This document shows positions 32,678 through 40,247 of a stretch of 64,000 nt of DNA, piece after piece. The DNA comes from Pontibacter rufus (GTDB taxonomy: Bacteria > Bacteroidota > Bacteroidia > Cytophagales > Hymenobacteraceae), in the NCBI RefSeq assembly GCF_015694705.1, contig NZ_JADQDR010000005.1, positions 186,001 through 250,000 of the forward strand. The letters are read 5' to 3'. The translations under genes were made by a program, and so were the position numbers. Under the pieces are notes generated by a model. The model saw only the letters and a program-made list of their open reading frames with translations, was not told where the DNA came from and searched no databases. Positions within the stretch are counted from its first letter, which is position 1, and each line of letters starts with the position of its first letter.

Positions 32678-34381
32678 ATGATCATACAACCTGTTGTCAA
32701 TATAGCAGAGATTTGCGCCAGAAAGGGCGTGCAAAACGTGGTGCTCTCGCCCGGTTCGCGCTGCGCCCCGCTCACCATCGCCTTTGCCCGCCATCCGGAT
32801 CTGACGGTGCGTACGGTGAGTGATGAGCGTGCAGCTGCCTTTATTGCGCTGGGCATGGCGCTTACAACCGGGAAGCCAACCGTGCTGGTCTGTACCTCGG
32901 GCACGGCGGCCCTGAACTATGCCCCGGCCGTCGCCGAAGCTTACTTTCAGCAGGTGCCCCTGCTGGTGCTCACTGCCGATCGCCCGCCCGAATGGATCGA
33001 TCAACTCGACGGCCAGACCATCCGCCAGCAAAACATCTATGGCCGCCACATCAAGCAGAGCTATACTTTCCCGGCAGACTTCGCACACCCTGACGCGGCA
33101 TGGTTCAGCGCACGCATTGTGTCAGAAGCGTTGAATGAGGCCGTGGCTTTTCCGGCCGGGCCGGTGCATATTAACGTGCCACTGCGCGAACCCTTTTATC
33201 CTGCCCCAGGCGAAAATATTGTTTTCGACAAGGAGGTGAAAGTGATTGCGGAAGAGGAACAGCATTTTGATCTGGCACAAACACAGGTGCTGAAATTGCA
33301 GCAGCAAATCCAAAAGTATAAGCGCATATTGGTAGTTGCCGGACAAGATAAGTATAATGCGCAGCTGCTTCAGAGTTTACAGCAGTTTATAGAAGCTACG
33401 GGCGCTGTGCTGGTGGGTGATATCATCAGTAATGTGCACGCATTGCCGGAAGCTGTCCGCTACCAGGATGCCTTCCTCTCCTCCCCTGACGATGATATGC
33501 TGGCACAGCTGCAGCCGGATCTGTTGCTTACCTTCGGAAAATCCATCATCTCCAAAAGTCTGAAATTATACCTGCGCAAGTATAAACCGCTGGCCCACTG
33601 GCATGTGCAGCCCGCCGGCGCCGTAGCCGACACCTTTCAGGCGCTCACGAAGATAATCCGCTGCACACCTCAGAGTTTCTTTGTCAATATTCCAGGAAGC
33701 ACCAAAACAGAAGCAGCCTTTGCCGGCGCCTGGACAAGTATGAACGCCAGAGCAAAAGACTTTCTGACAGCCTATACGTCGGAGACCACATACAGCGAAC
33801 TGCATGTTGTGGCGCGTGTGCTGGCACAATTGCCGCAGCAAAGTAATTTGCACCTGGCCAACAGTATGTCGGTGCGCTATGCCAACATCGTGGCTTTGCA
33901 GCCCACCCAGGCGGTGCACGTGTATGCAAACCGCGGTACCAGCGGCATAGATGGCAGCACCAGCACTGCTGTAGGCTGCGCGCTTACGAGCCCCGGCATC
34001 ACCACACTGCTCACCGGCGATTTGGCCTTTTTTTACGATCGCAACGGCCTCTGGCATAATTACCTGCCGCCAAACCTGCGCATCGTCCTGCTCAACAACC
34101 ACGCCGGCGGCATTTTCCGGCTGCTGGATGGCCCAAAACAGCAACCGGAATTAGCGCCATACTTCGAAACCAAGCAAGCGCTGAACGCCGGGAATACCGC
34201 CCGTGATTTTGACATGGCATATCATGCGGTACATAGCCTGGAAGAGTTGGAGCAGGCACTCCCTGCATTTTTTGCACCGGCGGCCGGTGCCGGTATCCTG
34301 GAGATTTTCACAGACTCAGAAGCCAACGCCGCTGCTTTCGCAGCGTATAAGCAGGCCGTGCAAGATGCTATGAGCAAATGA
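32678..34381 (+). CDS. menD: SEPHCHC synthase MenD
   Basis: 567 residues, thiamine-diphosphate enzyme. N-terminal part: NVVLSPGSRCAPLTIAF, SDERAAAFIALGMA, CTSGTAALNYAPAVAEA, LTADRPPEW and GQTIRQQNIYG, all MenD-type. C-terminal part: NRGTSGIDGSTSTAVG and GDLAFFYDRNGLWHN..LRIVLLNNHAGGIFRLLDG, the ThDP/Mg-binding GDx..NN motif. It condenses isochorismate with 2-oxoglutarate. Same unit as menI and menF. Later menaquinone genes (menB, C, E, A) are outside the window. Confidence 0.95.
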   Translation: MIIQPVVNIAEICARKGVQNVVLSPGSRCAPLTIAFARHPDLTVRTVSDERAAAFIALGMALTTGKPTVLVCTSGTAALNYAPAVAEAYFQQVPLLVLTADRPPEWIDQLDGQTIRQQNIYGRHIKQSYTFPADFAHPDAAWFSARIVSEALNEAVAFPAGPVHINVPLREPFYPAPGENIVFDKEVKVIAEEEQHFDLAQTQVLKLQQQIQKYKRILVVAGQDKYNAQLLQSLQQFIEATGAVLVGDIISNVHALPEAVRYQDAFLSSPDDDMLAQLQPDLLLTFGKSIISKSLKLYLRKYKPLAHWHVQPAGAVADTFQALTKIIRCTPQSFFVNIPGSTKTEAAFAGAWTSMNARAKDFLTAYTSETTYSELHVVARVLAQLPQQSNLHLANSMSVRYANIVALQPTQAVHVYANRGTSGIDGSTSTAVGCALTSPGITTLLTGDLAFFYDRNGLWHNYLPPNLRIVLLNNHAGGIFRLLDGPKQQPELAPYFETKQALNAGNTARDFDMAYHAVHSLEELEQALPAFFAPAAGAGILEIFTDSEANAAAFAAYKQAVQDAMSK

Positions 34382-34398
34382 AATAAAGAAAATTTCAC

Positions 34399-34470
34399 AT
34401 GCTGTCATCCTGAAAGGATCTTGTTTATTTCCATCGTATCACGCACAAGATCCTTTCAGGATGACAGCAT
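34399..34470. repeat. Long perfect inverted repeat (26-bp arms)
   Basis: Arms 34399-34424 and 34445-34470 are perfect reverse complements, with a 20-nt loop. The arm contains TGTCATCCTGAAAGGATCTT, a word I associate with dispersed intergenic repeats of Cytophagales genomes. It lies 18 bp after the menD stop, so it may also end that transcript, though there is no U-run. The rest of 34471-34663 shows no gene. Confidence 0.65.
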
Positions 34471-34663
34471 TGTTGAATTCCGTATATTCGATAAATTCTG
34501 TTCTGATGCAGGATTATATATGCGCAACAATTAACATAAAGAACACGCAGCTTTTATAAGTATAATAATCAAACAAGGGCAGATCAACATCAAGAAGTCT
34601 GAACATTCAAAATCCGGATACTTGTGTCTGTAATTCAATCATTCAAAATCCAGTTATTCAAAA

Positions 34664-35254
34664 TTAGTCCCTCTTCCCCAGCAGCCTTTCCACATACTTG
34701 CCGATGATGTCGAACTCGAGGTTGACGCGGGTGCCCGGCTTTACGTGCTGCAGGTTGGTGTGCTCGTATGTATAAGGGATAATAGCTACCGAAAAGCTGT
34801 TCTCCCTGGAGTTGACTACTGTCAAGCTGATGCCGTTGACGCAGATGGAACCCTTCTCGACCGTTACATTGCCCGTGCCGGCGTCATAGCTGAAAGTAAA
34901 CAGCCAGCTTCCGTTTTCATCTTCCACTGATTCGCAGACGCCTGTCTGGTCTACATGACCCTGCACTACATGCCCATCGAAGCGTCCGTTGGCCTGCATG
35001 CAGCGCTCCAGGTTCACGAGATCACCGGCTTTTAAATCGTTCAGATTTGTTTTTTGCAATGTTTCCGCAATGGCTGTTACCGTAAACGCCTCGCCTTCCA
35101 ACGCCACTACAGTCAGGCATACGCCGTTGTGCGCCACGCTCTGGTCTATCTGCAGCTCATGCGTAAAAGGCGACAGCACTGTAAAATGCTTGTTGGTGTT
35201 TTCGCTGCGGATGGCTGTTACCTGGCCTACGGCCTCTATAATTCCTGTAAACAT
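34664..35254 (-). CDS. ribE: Riboflavin synthase (alpha chain)
   Basis: 196 residues, full length. Starts MFTGIIEAVGQV, the family signature. Two lumazine-binding repeats follow: SVAHNGVCLTVV...DLVNLERCMQANGRFDGHVVQGHVD and GSICVNGISLTVVNS...HTNLQHVKPGTRVNLEFD. Each has the (G)VCL/GISLTVV segment. It dismutates two lumazines to riboflavin. Single gene; I see no FMN riboswitch in the 220 bp upstream. Confidence 0.96.
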   Translation of the reverse strand: MFTGIIEAVGQVTAIRSENTNKHFTVLSPFTHELQIDQSVAHNGVCLTVVALEGEAFTVTAIAETLQKTNLNDLKAGDLVNLERCMQANGRFDGHVVQGHVDQTGVCESVEDENGSWLFTFSYDAGTGNVTVEKGSICVNGISLTVVNSRENSFSVAIIPYTYEHTNLQHVKPGTRVNLEFDIIGKYVERLLGKRD

Positions 35255-35477
35255 GTTTGTTACCTGTTTGAATGATCTAATTTAACAGCTTTCTGTTGCT
35301 TATACCTAAATTTAAGTTACAAGGCAGCCTGAATCAGGGATGTATTTCCCTAATTCTGTCATTTTTGCGCTGCTATGCTTACTTTCGCAGAACATAAACT
35401 AAACCGGCCTGATTTACACTTTAAAGCAGCTATAAGAAGCCCGCAGGCAGGTGTAGCTTTCATCAAATTAAGTATAC

Positions 35478-36137
35478 ATGCAAACCGATACGTACAGACA
35501 CAAAGGCATGCGCCGCGCACTCGTAAAACTGCTGCGCGACAAAAACATCCGCGACGAACGCGTACTGGCGGCCATTGATGCGGTGCCCCGGCATTTCTTC
35601 TTCGAAAAGGCTTTTGTGGAGCAAGCTTACCAAGACAAGGCTTTCCCGATTGGCGAAGGACAAACCATTTCGCAGCCTTATACGGTCGCTTTCCAGACGG
35701 AGCTGCTGGACGTTAAACCAACCGACAAAGTATTGGAAATTGGCACCGGTTCCGGTTACCAGTGTGCGGTGCTGCTGCAACTGACGCCCTACGTTTACAC
35801 CATAGAGTATAATCGCGCGCTGTACGACAAGGCCCGCCTGTTCTTTAAGAAGTATGGCCTACATCCGCATACTTTCCATGGCGATGGTTCCGAAGGGCTG
35901 CCGCAGCATGCCCCTTACCATAAAATAATAGTAACGGCCGGAGCGCCGGGCGTACCCAAAAGCCTCATGCGCCAGCTGCACGTGGGCGGTGCCCTGGTAA
36001 TTCCGGTCGGCGACGAAAAAAGTCAGAAAATGGTGCGCATCACCCGCGTAGAAGAAAACGAGTTTACCAAAGAGGAATTCAGCAGCTTTAAGTTTGTACC
36101 CCTGCTCGGCAAGTCGGGTTGGGATACAGGTATGTAA
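35478..36137 (+). CDS. pcm: Protein-L-isoaspartate O-methyltransferase
   Basis: 219 residues. DRVLAAI-type start region RDERVLAAIDAVPRHFFF, then GQTISQPYTVAFQTELL, the SAM motif VLEIGTGSGYQCAVLL, VYTIEYN, GDGSEGLPQHAPYHKIIVTAGAP and GGALVIPVGD, all typical. It repairs isoaspartyl residues using SAM, in the cytoplasm. The ATG at 35478 leads directly into the family start. Confidence 0.94.
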   Translation: MQTDTYRHKGMRRALVKLLRDKNIRDERVLAAIDAVPRHFFFEKAFVEQAYQDKAFPIGEGQTISQPYTVAFQTELLDVKPTDKVLEIGTGSGYQCAVLLQLTPYVYTIEYNRALYDKARLFFKKYGLHPHTFHGDGSEGLPQHAPYHKIIVTAGAPGVPKSLMRQLHVGGALVIPVGDEKSQKMVRITRVEENEFTKEEFSSFKFVPLLGKSGWDTGM

Positions 36138-36276
36138 GCAGGTATAATGAAGCAAGTATAAGTTTCATTTCAGGAGATTTTATACTTCAATTCTCTTGTG
36201 CTTCGCCCTACTTTCTTTTGCCGCTATACTTTAGTGAAGACCTGGAAGTATATTTCACGGTTTGCGTGCCGGGGCG

Positions 36277-36284
36277 TATCTTTG
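36277..36284 (+). promoter_or_regulatory. Candidate -7 box (TATCTTTG) of the thioesterase gene
   Basis: Fits TAnnTTTG, 23 bp before the ATG at 36308, implying a short leader. A TTTG lies at 36261 but is closer than the usual -33 spacing. Confidence 0.48.
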
Positions 36285-36307
36285 TGTAGATTAATCAGCA
36301 TAAACTA

Positions 36308-36844
36308 ATGCCTAAACAAAAAAGAGTACAGGATTCTTACGTTATCATGACGGAACTGGTGTTGCCCAACGACACCAATACACTGCACAACCTGATGGGG
36401 GGCCGCATGATGCACTGGATGGACATTGTGTCGGCTATTGCGGCGCAGCGCCACTCAAACCGTATTGTGGTAACCGCCTCGGTTGACAATGTTTCTTTTA
36501 CCGAAGGAATAAAACTGGGCAACGTTGTAACCCTGGAGGCCAAAGTAACGCGGGCTTTCAACTCATCAATGGAAGTACACATTGTGGTGTATGCCGAAGA
36601 TGTTCCGAGTGGCAAAAAAGTAAAGTCGAACCAGGCCTTCTTCACATTTGTGGCCGTAGACCAGCTCGGCAACCCCATTGACGTGCCGGGCGCCATACCC
36701 GAAACCCCCGAAGAAATAGAACTCTACGAAGGCGCCCTCCGACGCAGGCAGCTGCGCCTGGTGCTGGCCGGCCGTATGAAGCCCAGCGAGGCCAATGAAC
36801 TGAAATCAATTTTCGACATCAAAGCTGATACCCCGCAGGAATAA
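36308..36844 (+). CDS. Hotdog-fold acyl-CoA thioesterase (YciA/cytosolic ACOT type)
   Basis: 178 residues. LVLPNDTNTLHNLMGGRMMHWMDIVSAIAAQRHSN holds the catalytic Asn/Asp region of the family. Then ASVDNVSFTEGIKLGNVVTLEAKVTRAF and QAFFTFVAVDQLGNP. It hydrolyses acyl-CoAs in the cytoplasm; chain-length preference unknown. An 11-bp gap to the next gene indicates an operon. Confidence 0.9.
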   Translation: MPKQKRVQDSYVIMTELVLPNDTNTLHNLMGGRMMHWMDIVSAIAAQRHSNRIVVTASVDNVSFTEGIKLGNVVTLEAKVTRAFNSSMEVHIVVYAEDVPSGKKVKSNQAFFTFVAVDQLGNPIDVPGAIPETPEEIELYEGALRRRQLRLVLAGRMKPSEANELKSIFDIKADTPQE

Positions 36845-36855
36845 ACACTACCCTT

Positions 36856-37476
36856 ATGGCAGGACTGGAAGCAGACGAACTTAGCATGGAATTCCTAAAA
36901 AATTTCATCACCGAAACTTTATACCTTGTTCCGGTGAATCAGACTGCGCCTGTTCCGGAAGCTTCTGAAACTGAGATGGCCCCGGCTAAGCCAGCCCAAC
37001 CTGCTGCCCCGCCTGTCGCCGCCCAGCAGACTACGCCTCCCCCGGCCATTCCGAAATTGCCCAAAACTGAAGCCGCTGCGGCTCCTATATTTGATATCTC
37101 AGGGGAAAACCAAAAGGGCGTGGTGGTGCTGGTAACGTTGCCGGAGCAGGAATTCAGGAAGCTGCCGGAACTGGAGTTTCTGCAAAAGATACTGCATGCC
37201 ATTGGTTTACAAAAGGCAGACGTGGCCTATGTCAACAATGTTTCGGGCAAAGTGGCGCGGCTGGAGGAACTGCAGCAAAAGCTGGAAGTAAATTATATCA
37301 TCAGCTTCGCCAGCCGCCTCGATACGGATTTGCCGCACGATAAATTTACGCTCTATAATCCGGTGCACTTGGGCCGGATTCCGGTGGTATTTGCGCAGGC
37401 ATTATCGGTGCTGGAGCAGGACGTGAATCATAAAAAGAATCTGTGGAACGCGCTACAACAGGTGTTTTTGTCCTGA
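36856..37476 (+). CDS. Hypothetical protein with Pro/Ala-rich linker and globular C-terminal domain
   Basis: 206 residues. Short helical start (about 1-25), a flexible linker of Ala, Pro, Glu and Gln (about 30-85), then a folded domain (about 92-206) with GVVVLVTLPEQEFRKLPELEFLQKIL, VAYVNN and a LGRIPVVFAQAL segment. I do not recognise it with confidence; the layout could suit a DNA polymerase III psi-like subunit, but this is speculation. Tight spacing behind the thioesterase indicates co-expression. A strong terminator follows. Confidence 0.62.
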   Translation: MAGLEADELSMEFLKNFITETLYLVPVNQTAPVPEASETEMAPAKPAQPAAPPVAAQQTTPPPAIPKLPKTEAAAAPIFDISGENQKGVVVLVTLPEQEFRKLPELEFLQKILHAIGLQKADVAYVNNVSGKVARLEELQQKLEVNYIISFASRLDTDLPHDKFTLYNPVHLGRIPVVFAQALSVLEQDVNHKKNLWNALQQVFLS

Positions 37477-37520
37477 TCCTGCGATTGAAACTAATTACCT
37501 GTGCTGTGGTTTATACCCCA

Positions 37521-37560
37521 AACAGCAAAGCCTTTCCGGAACCGGAAAGGCTTTGCTGTT
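37521..37560. terminator. Perfect terminator hairpin between convergent genes
   Basis: 19-bp perfect stem (37521-37539 with 37542-37560) whose centre is TTCCGGAACCGGAA, leaving only an AA tip. Followed by TTTTTATAC on the + strand. It serves the hypothetical gene and the lipoprotein gene ending at 37580. Confidence 0.82.
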
Positions 37561-37579
37561 TTTATACTTTGCTCTGTGC

Positions 37580-38692
37580 TTATTGCAGCAATGTAGCCAG
37601 CTTCTGCTCCAAATCTTCTCCACGCAGGCCTTTTGCTATAATCTTGCCTTCCGGGTCGATTAAAACAGTTTGCGGAATGGCGTTTACGTTGTAAAGCTGG
37701 GCAGCGCTGCTTTGCCAGCCCTGTAAATCCGATACATGCGGCCAGGGCAGGTTGTCGTCGGCAATGGCTTTCTCCCATTTTTCTTTCGATTGATCCAGCG
37801 ATACGCCGAAGATTTCGAAACCCTTGTCTTTGTACTTGTCATACATTTTCACCACGTTCGGGTTTTCTTTGCGGCAGGGCCCGCACCAGCTTGCCCAGAA
37901 ATCAATCAGCACATACTTGCCGCGCAGCGATGACAATGACTTGGTGCTGCCATCCGGTGTCGGAAGCGTGATATCCGGCGCCACCTGGCCAATAGCGGTG
38001 TTGCGGAACGGCTTCAGGTGCTCGTTCAGCATCAGCGTATACTTGGAGTCGGGAATATTTTTGTTCAGCAGTGTTGCCATACTATCCGCAAAGGCAAAGT
38101 CACTGTTCGGATCAACCAACGTAGCTGTACCAAAAGCGGCCACAACAGACTTAGGATGCTGCGCGATAAAGTCTTTTACCTGCTGTTGCAAAGCGCCATA
38201 CTCTTCCTGAATGACAGCCACAGAATCAGTATTGCCTGCCTCCATTGCCTGCTGATAACGCTCTTCCAGCGCCACCTGCTTCAGGCGTGATTCGTTTACC
38301 AGTTTATTTAGTTGCTGGAACAGCTCCGAATCTTCAGATCCTTCCACTTTGGCTGTACCGTTGATATCTTCGGCATCAGCCTGCACTTTTACATTATCGT
38401 TGTCGAGCACCAGCATCAGGCCGTTGCGCTGATCCAGGGTGATGCGGTACATGGTAGGCTCTTCTACCCTTCCTTCAAACGTAAAGGTACCGTCGGCGCT
38501 TACTTCAGCCGTATCGCGGGCAATAAACTGCTGATCGCCCAGCTCCAGCAGGTATACTTTGCTACCGGCTTCGGCATTCTGCAGCTTTCCTTCTATGGTA
38601 TAGCCGTCCTCGTTTGAGGTGGATTTGTTGGTCTGGCAGCCGGCAAGAAGTGCCGCTGCAGCAGCCATGATAACATACTTTGAATAGTTCAT
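37580..38692 (-). CDS. TlpA-family thiol-disulfide lipoprotein with DUF4369 domain
   Basis: 370 residues. Lipoprotein signal with lipobox LLAGC (Cys19). The N-terminal DUF4369-like beta domain spans about 30-125 (YTIEGKLQNAEAGSKVYLLEL). A helical segment follows (about 125-225). The thioredoxin domain (about 232-370) has FWASWCGPCRKENP and the cis-Pro AIPQTVLI. Expected in the periplasm, anchored to a membrane, reducing disulfides. This domain set is very common in Bacteroidota. Confidence 0.93.
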   Translation of the reverse strand: MNYSKYVIMAAAAALLAGCQTNKSTSNEDGYTIEGKLQNAEAGSKVYLLELGDQQFIARDTAEVSADGTFTFEGRVEEPTMYRITLDQRNGLMLVLDNDNVKVQADAEDINGTAKVEGSEDSELFQQLNKLVNESRLKQVALEERYQQAMEAGNTDSVAVIQEEYGALQQQVKDFIAQHPKSVVAAFGTATLVDPNSDFAFADSMATLLNKNIPDSKYTLMLNEHLKPFRNTAIGQVAPDITLPTPDGSTKSLSSLRGKYVLIDFWASWCGPCRKENPNVVKMYDKYKDKGFEIFGVSLDQSKEKWEKAIADDNLPWPHVSDLQGWQSSAAQLYNVNAIPQTVLIDPEGKIIAKGLRGEDLEQKLATLLQ

Positions 38693-38701
38693 ACCTTGTT
38701 T

Positions 38702-40159
38702 TTATGCGTTTAAACCTTCGCGAAGCAGCTGGTTGGCTACTTTCGGATCGGCTTTTCCTTTTGTTTTCTTCATGATCTCACCCATAAACATACCAACCAA
38801 CGACTGCTTACCGGCTTTATATTCCTCCACTTTGGCCGGATTCTCCTGCAGCACCGCCTGCACAATTTGTGTCAGCTCGCCCGAGTCGGATTGTTGCAGC
38901 AGGTTCTGCTGCTCCGCTACCTGCTGCGCATTCAGTTCCGGGTGCTCCAGCAAGTATGGAAAAACCTGTTTAGCTGCAACAGAGTGGCTTACTTTGTTCT
39001 CATCTACTAAAGCAATTATACCGGCAATTTGTTCCGGTTGCAGCGGAAAGTCCCTGATGTGCAGTTGCAGTTCGTTCAGATACGATTTCACCTGGCCCAT
39101 CATCCAGTTAGAGGCAGCTTTGTAGTTGGTGGTATGTTTGCAGAGCTCCTCAAAGTATAAAGCTATTTCTTTGGCATCCGTCAGCACGGCCGCATCGTAT
39201 TCCGGCAATCCGTATACTTCCACAAAGCGCTTGTACAGCTCCTGCGGCAGGCTTGGCATCGCTGCTTTTATACCATCCAGCCACTCCTGGTGGATAATGA
39301 GCGGCGGCAGATCCGGCTCCGGAAAGTAGCGGTAATCGTTTAGTGTTTCTTTGGAGCGCATGGCCGTGGTGCTGCCCGTGTTCGCATCAAAGTTTCGCGT
39401 TTCGCCTTCTACTTTGCCGCCATTTTCGACCACCATGATCTGGCGCTCTATTTCATGCTCGATGGCGCGCTGCACGTTGCGGAACGAGTTCATGTTCTTT
39501 ACCTCTACCTTGGTGCCCCAGAGCGGCGCATCTTTCAGCATCACCGAAATGTTGGCGTCACAACGCAGCGAGCCTTCTTCCATGTTGCCGTCGCAGATGT
39601 CCAGGTATTTTACCAGGCGCTTTATTTCCATGAGGTAATTGTAGGCTTCCACCGAGTCGCGGATGTCGGGTTCCGATACAATTTCGATGAGTGGCACCCC
39701 GGCACGGTTATAATCCACCAGCGTTTCGGTTTCGCCGGGCAGGTGCATCGATTTACCGGCATCTTCCTCCATGTGGATGCGGGTGATGCCGATGCGCTTG
39801 TCATTACCTTCAGCATCTTTGATATTGATGTAACCTAAGGTGCAGATAGGCGTTTTATCCTGCGTAATCTGGTAGCCTTTCGGAAGGTCAGGGTAAAAAT
39901 AGTTTTTGCGGGCATACAGGTTGTAGCGCGTGATGTCGCAGTTGGTGGCGAGTCCCATTTTCAGGGCCATTTCCACCACGCTTTTGTTTACACGCGGCAA
40001 GGTGCCGGGATGCGCCAGTGTAATCACGCTCAGGTTGCTGTTGGGCAGCATGCCGTATTCTGTGGAATCCGAGGAGTAGGCTTTGCTCTCAGTCAGCAGC
40101 TGCGCGTGTACTTCCAGACCGATGATGGCCTGGTATTTATCTCTGATTGATGTATCCAT
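38702..40159 (-). CDS. gatB: Aspartyl/glutamyl-tRNA amidotransferase subunit B
   Basis: 485 residues, full length. Starts with YQAIIGLEVHAQLLTESKAYSSD; then GLATNCDITRYNLYARKNYFYPDLPKGYQITQ, HMEEDAGKS, DYNRAGVPLIEIVSEPDI and SLRCDANIS, all core GatB motifs. The C-terminal YqeY-like tail follows (about 340-485). It works in the GatCAB complex to make Gln-tRNA or Asn-tRNA. Its gatA and gatC partners are not in this window. It lies 9 bp beyond the start of the lipoprotein gene on the same strand, so the two may be co-transcribed. Confidence 0.96.
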   Translation of the reverse strand: MDTSIRDKYQAIIGLEVHAQLLTESKAYSSDSTEYGMLPNSNLSVITLAHPGTLPRVNKSVVEMALKMGLATNCDITRYNLYARKNYFYPDLPKGYQITQDKTPICTLGYINIKDAEGNDKRIGITRIHMEEDAGKSMHLPGETETLVDYNRAGVPLIEIVSEPDIRDSVEAYNYLMEIKRLVKYLDICDGNMEEGSLRCDANISVMLKDAPLWGTKVEVKNMNSFRNVQRAIEHEIERQIMVVENGGKVEGETRNFDANTGSTTAMRSKETLNDYRYFPEPDLPPLIIHQEWLDGIKAAMPSLPQELYKRFVEVYGLPEYDAAVLTDAKEIALYFEELCKHTTNYKAASNWMMGQVKSYLNELQLHIRDFPLQPEQIAGIIALVDENKVSHSVAAKQVFPYLLEHPELNAQQVAEQQNLLQQSDSGELTQIVQAVLQENPAKVEEYKAGKQSLVGMFMGEIMKKTKGKADPKVANQLLREGLNA

Positions 40160-40247
40160 AATGTATAAATTGTACGATGATCGCCTGTTAAATCAGAACA
40201 GCAGCATTTGGTATGATTAGGTAATTTTCATACTTAATGCGATACAA

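Noticed and set aside
35255..35477. Possible FMN riboswitch before ribE
   Set aside because: I looked for the conserved FMN aptamer words on the minus strand and saw none; only a short GGGA/TCCC stem is present.
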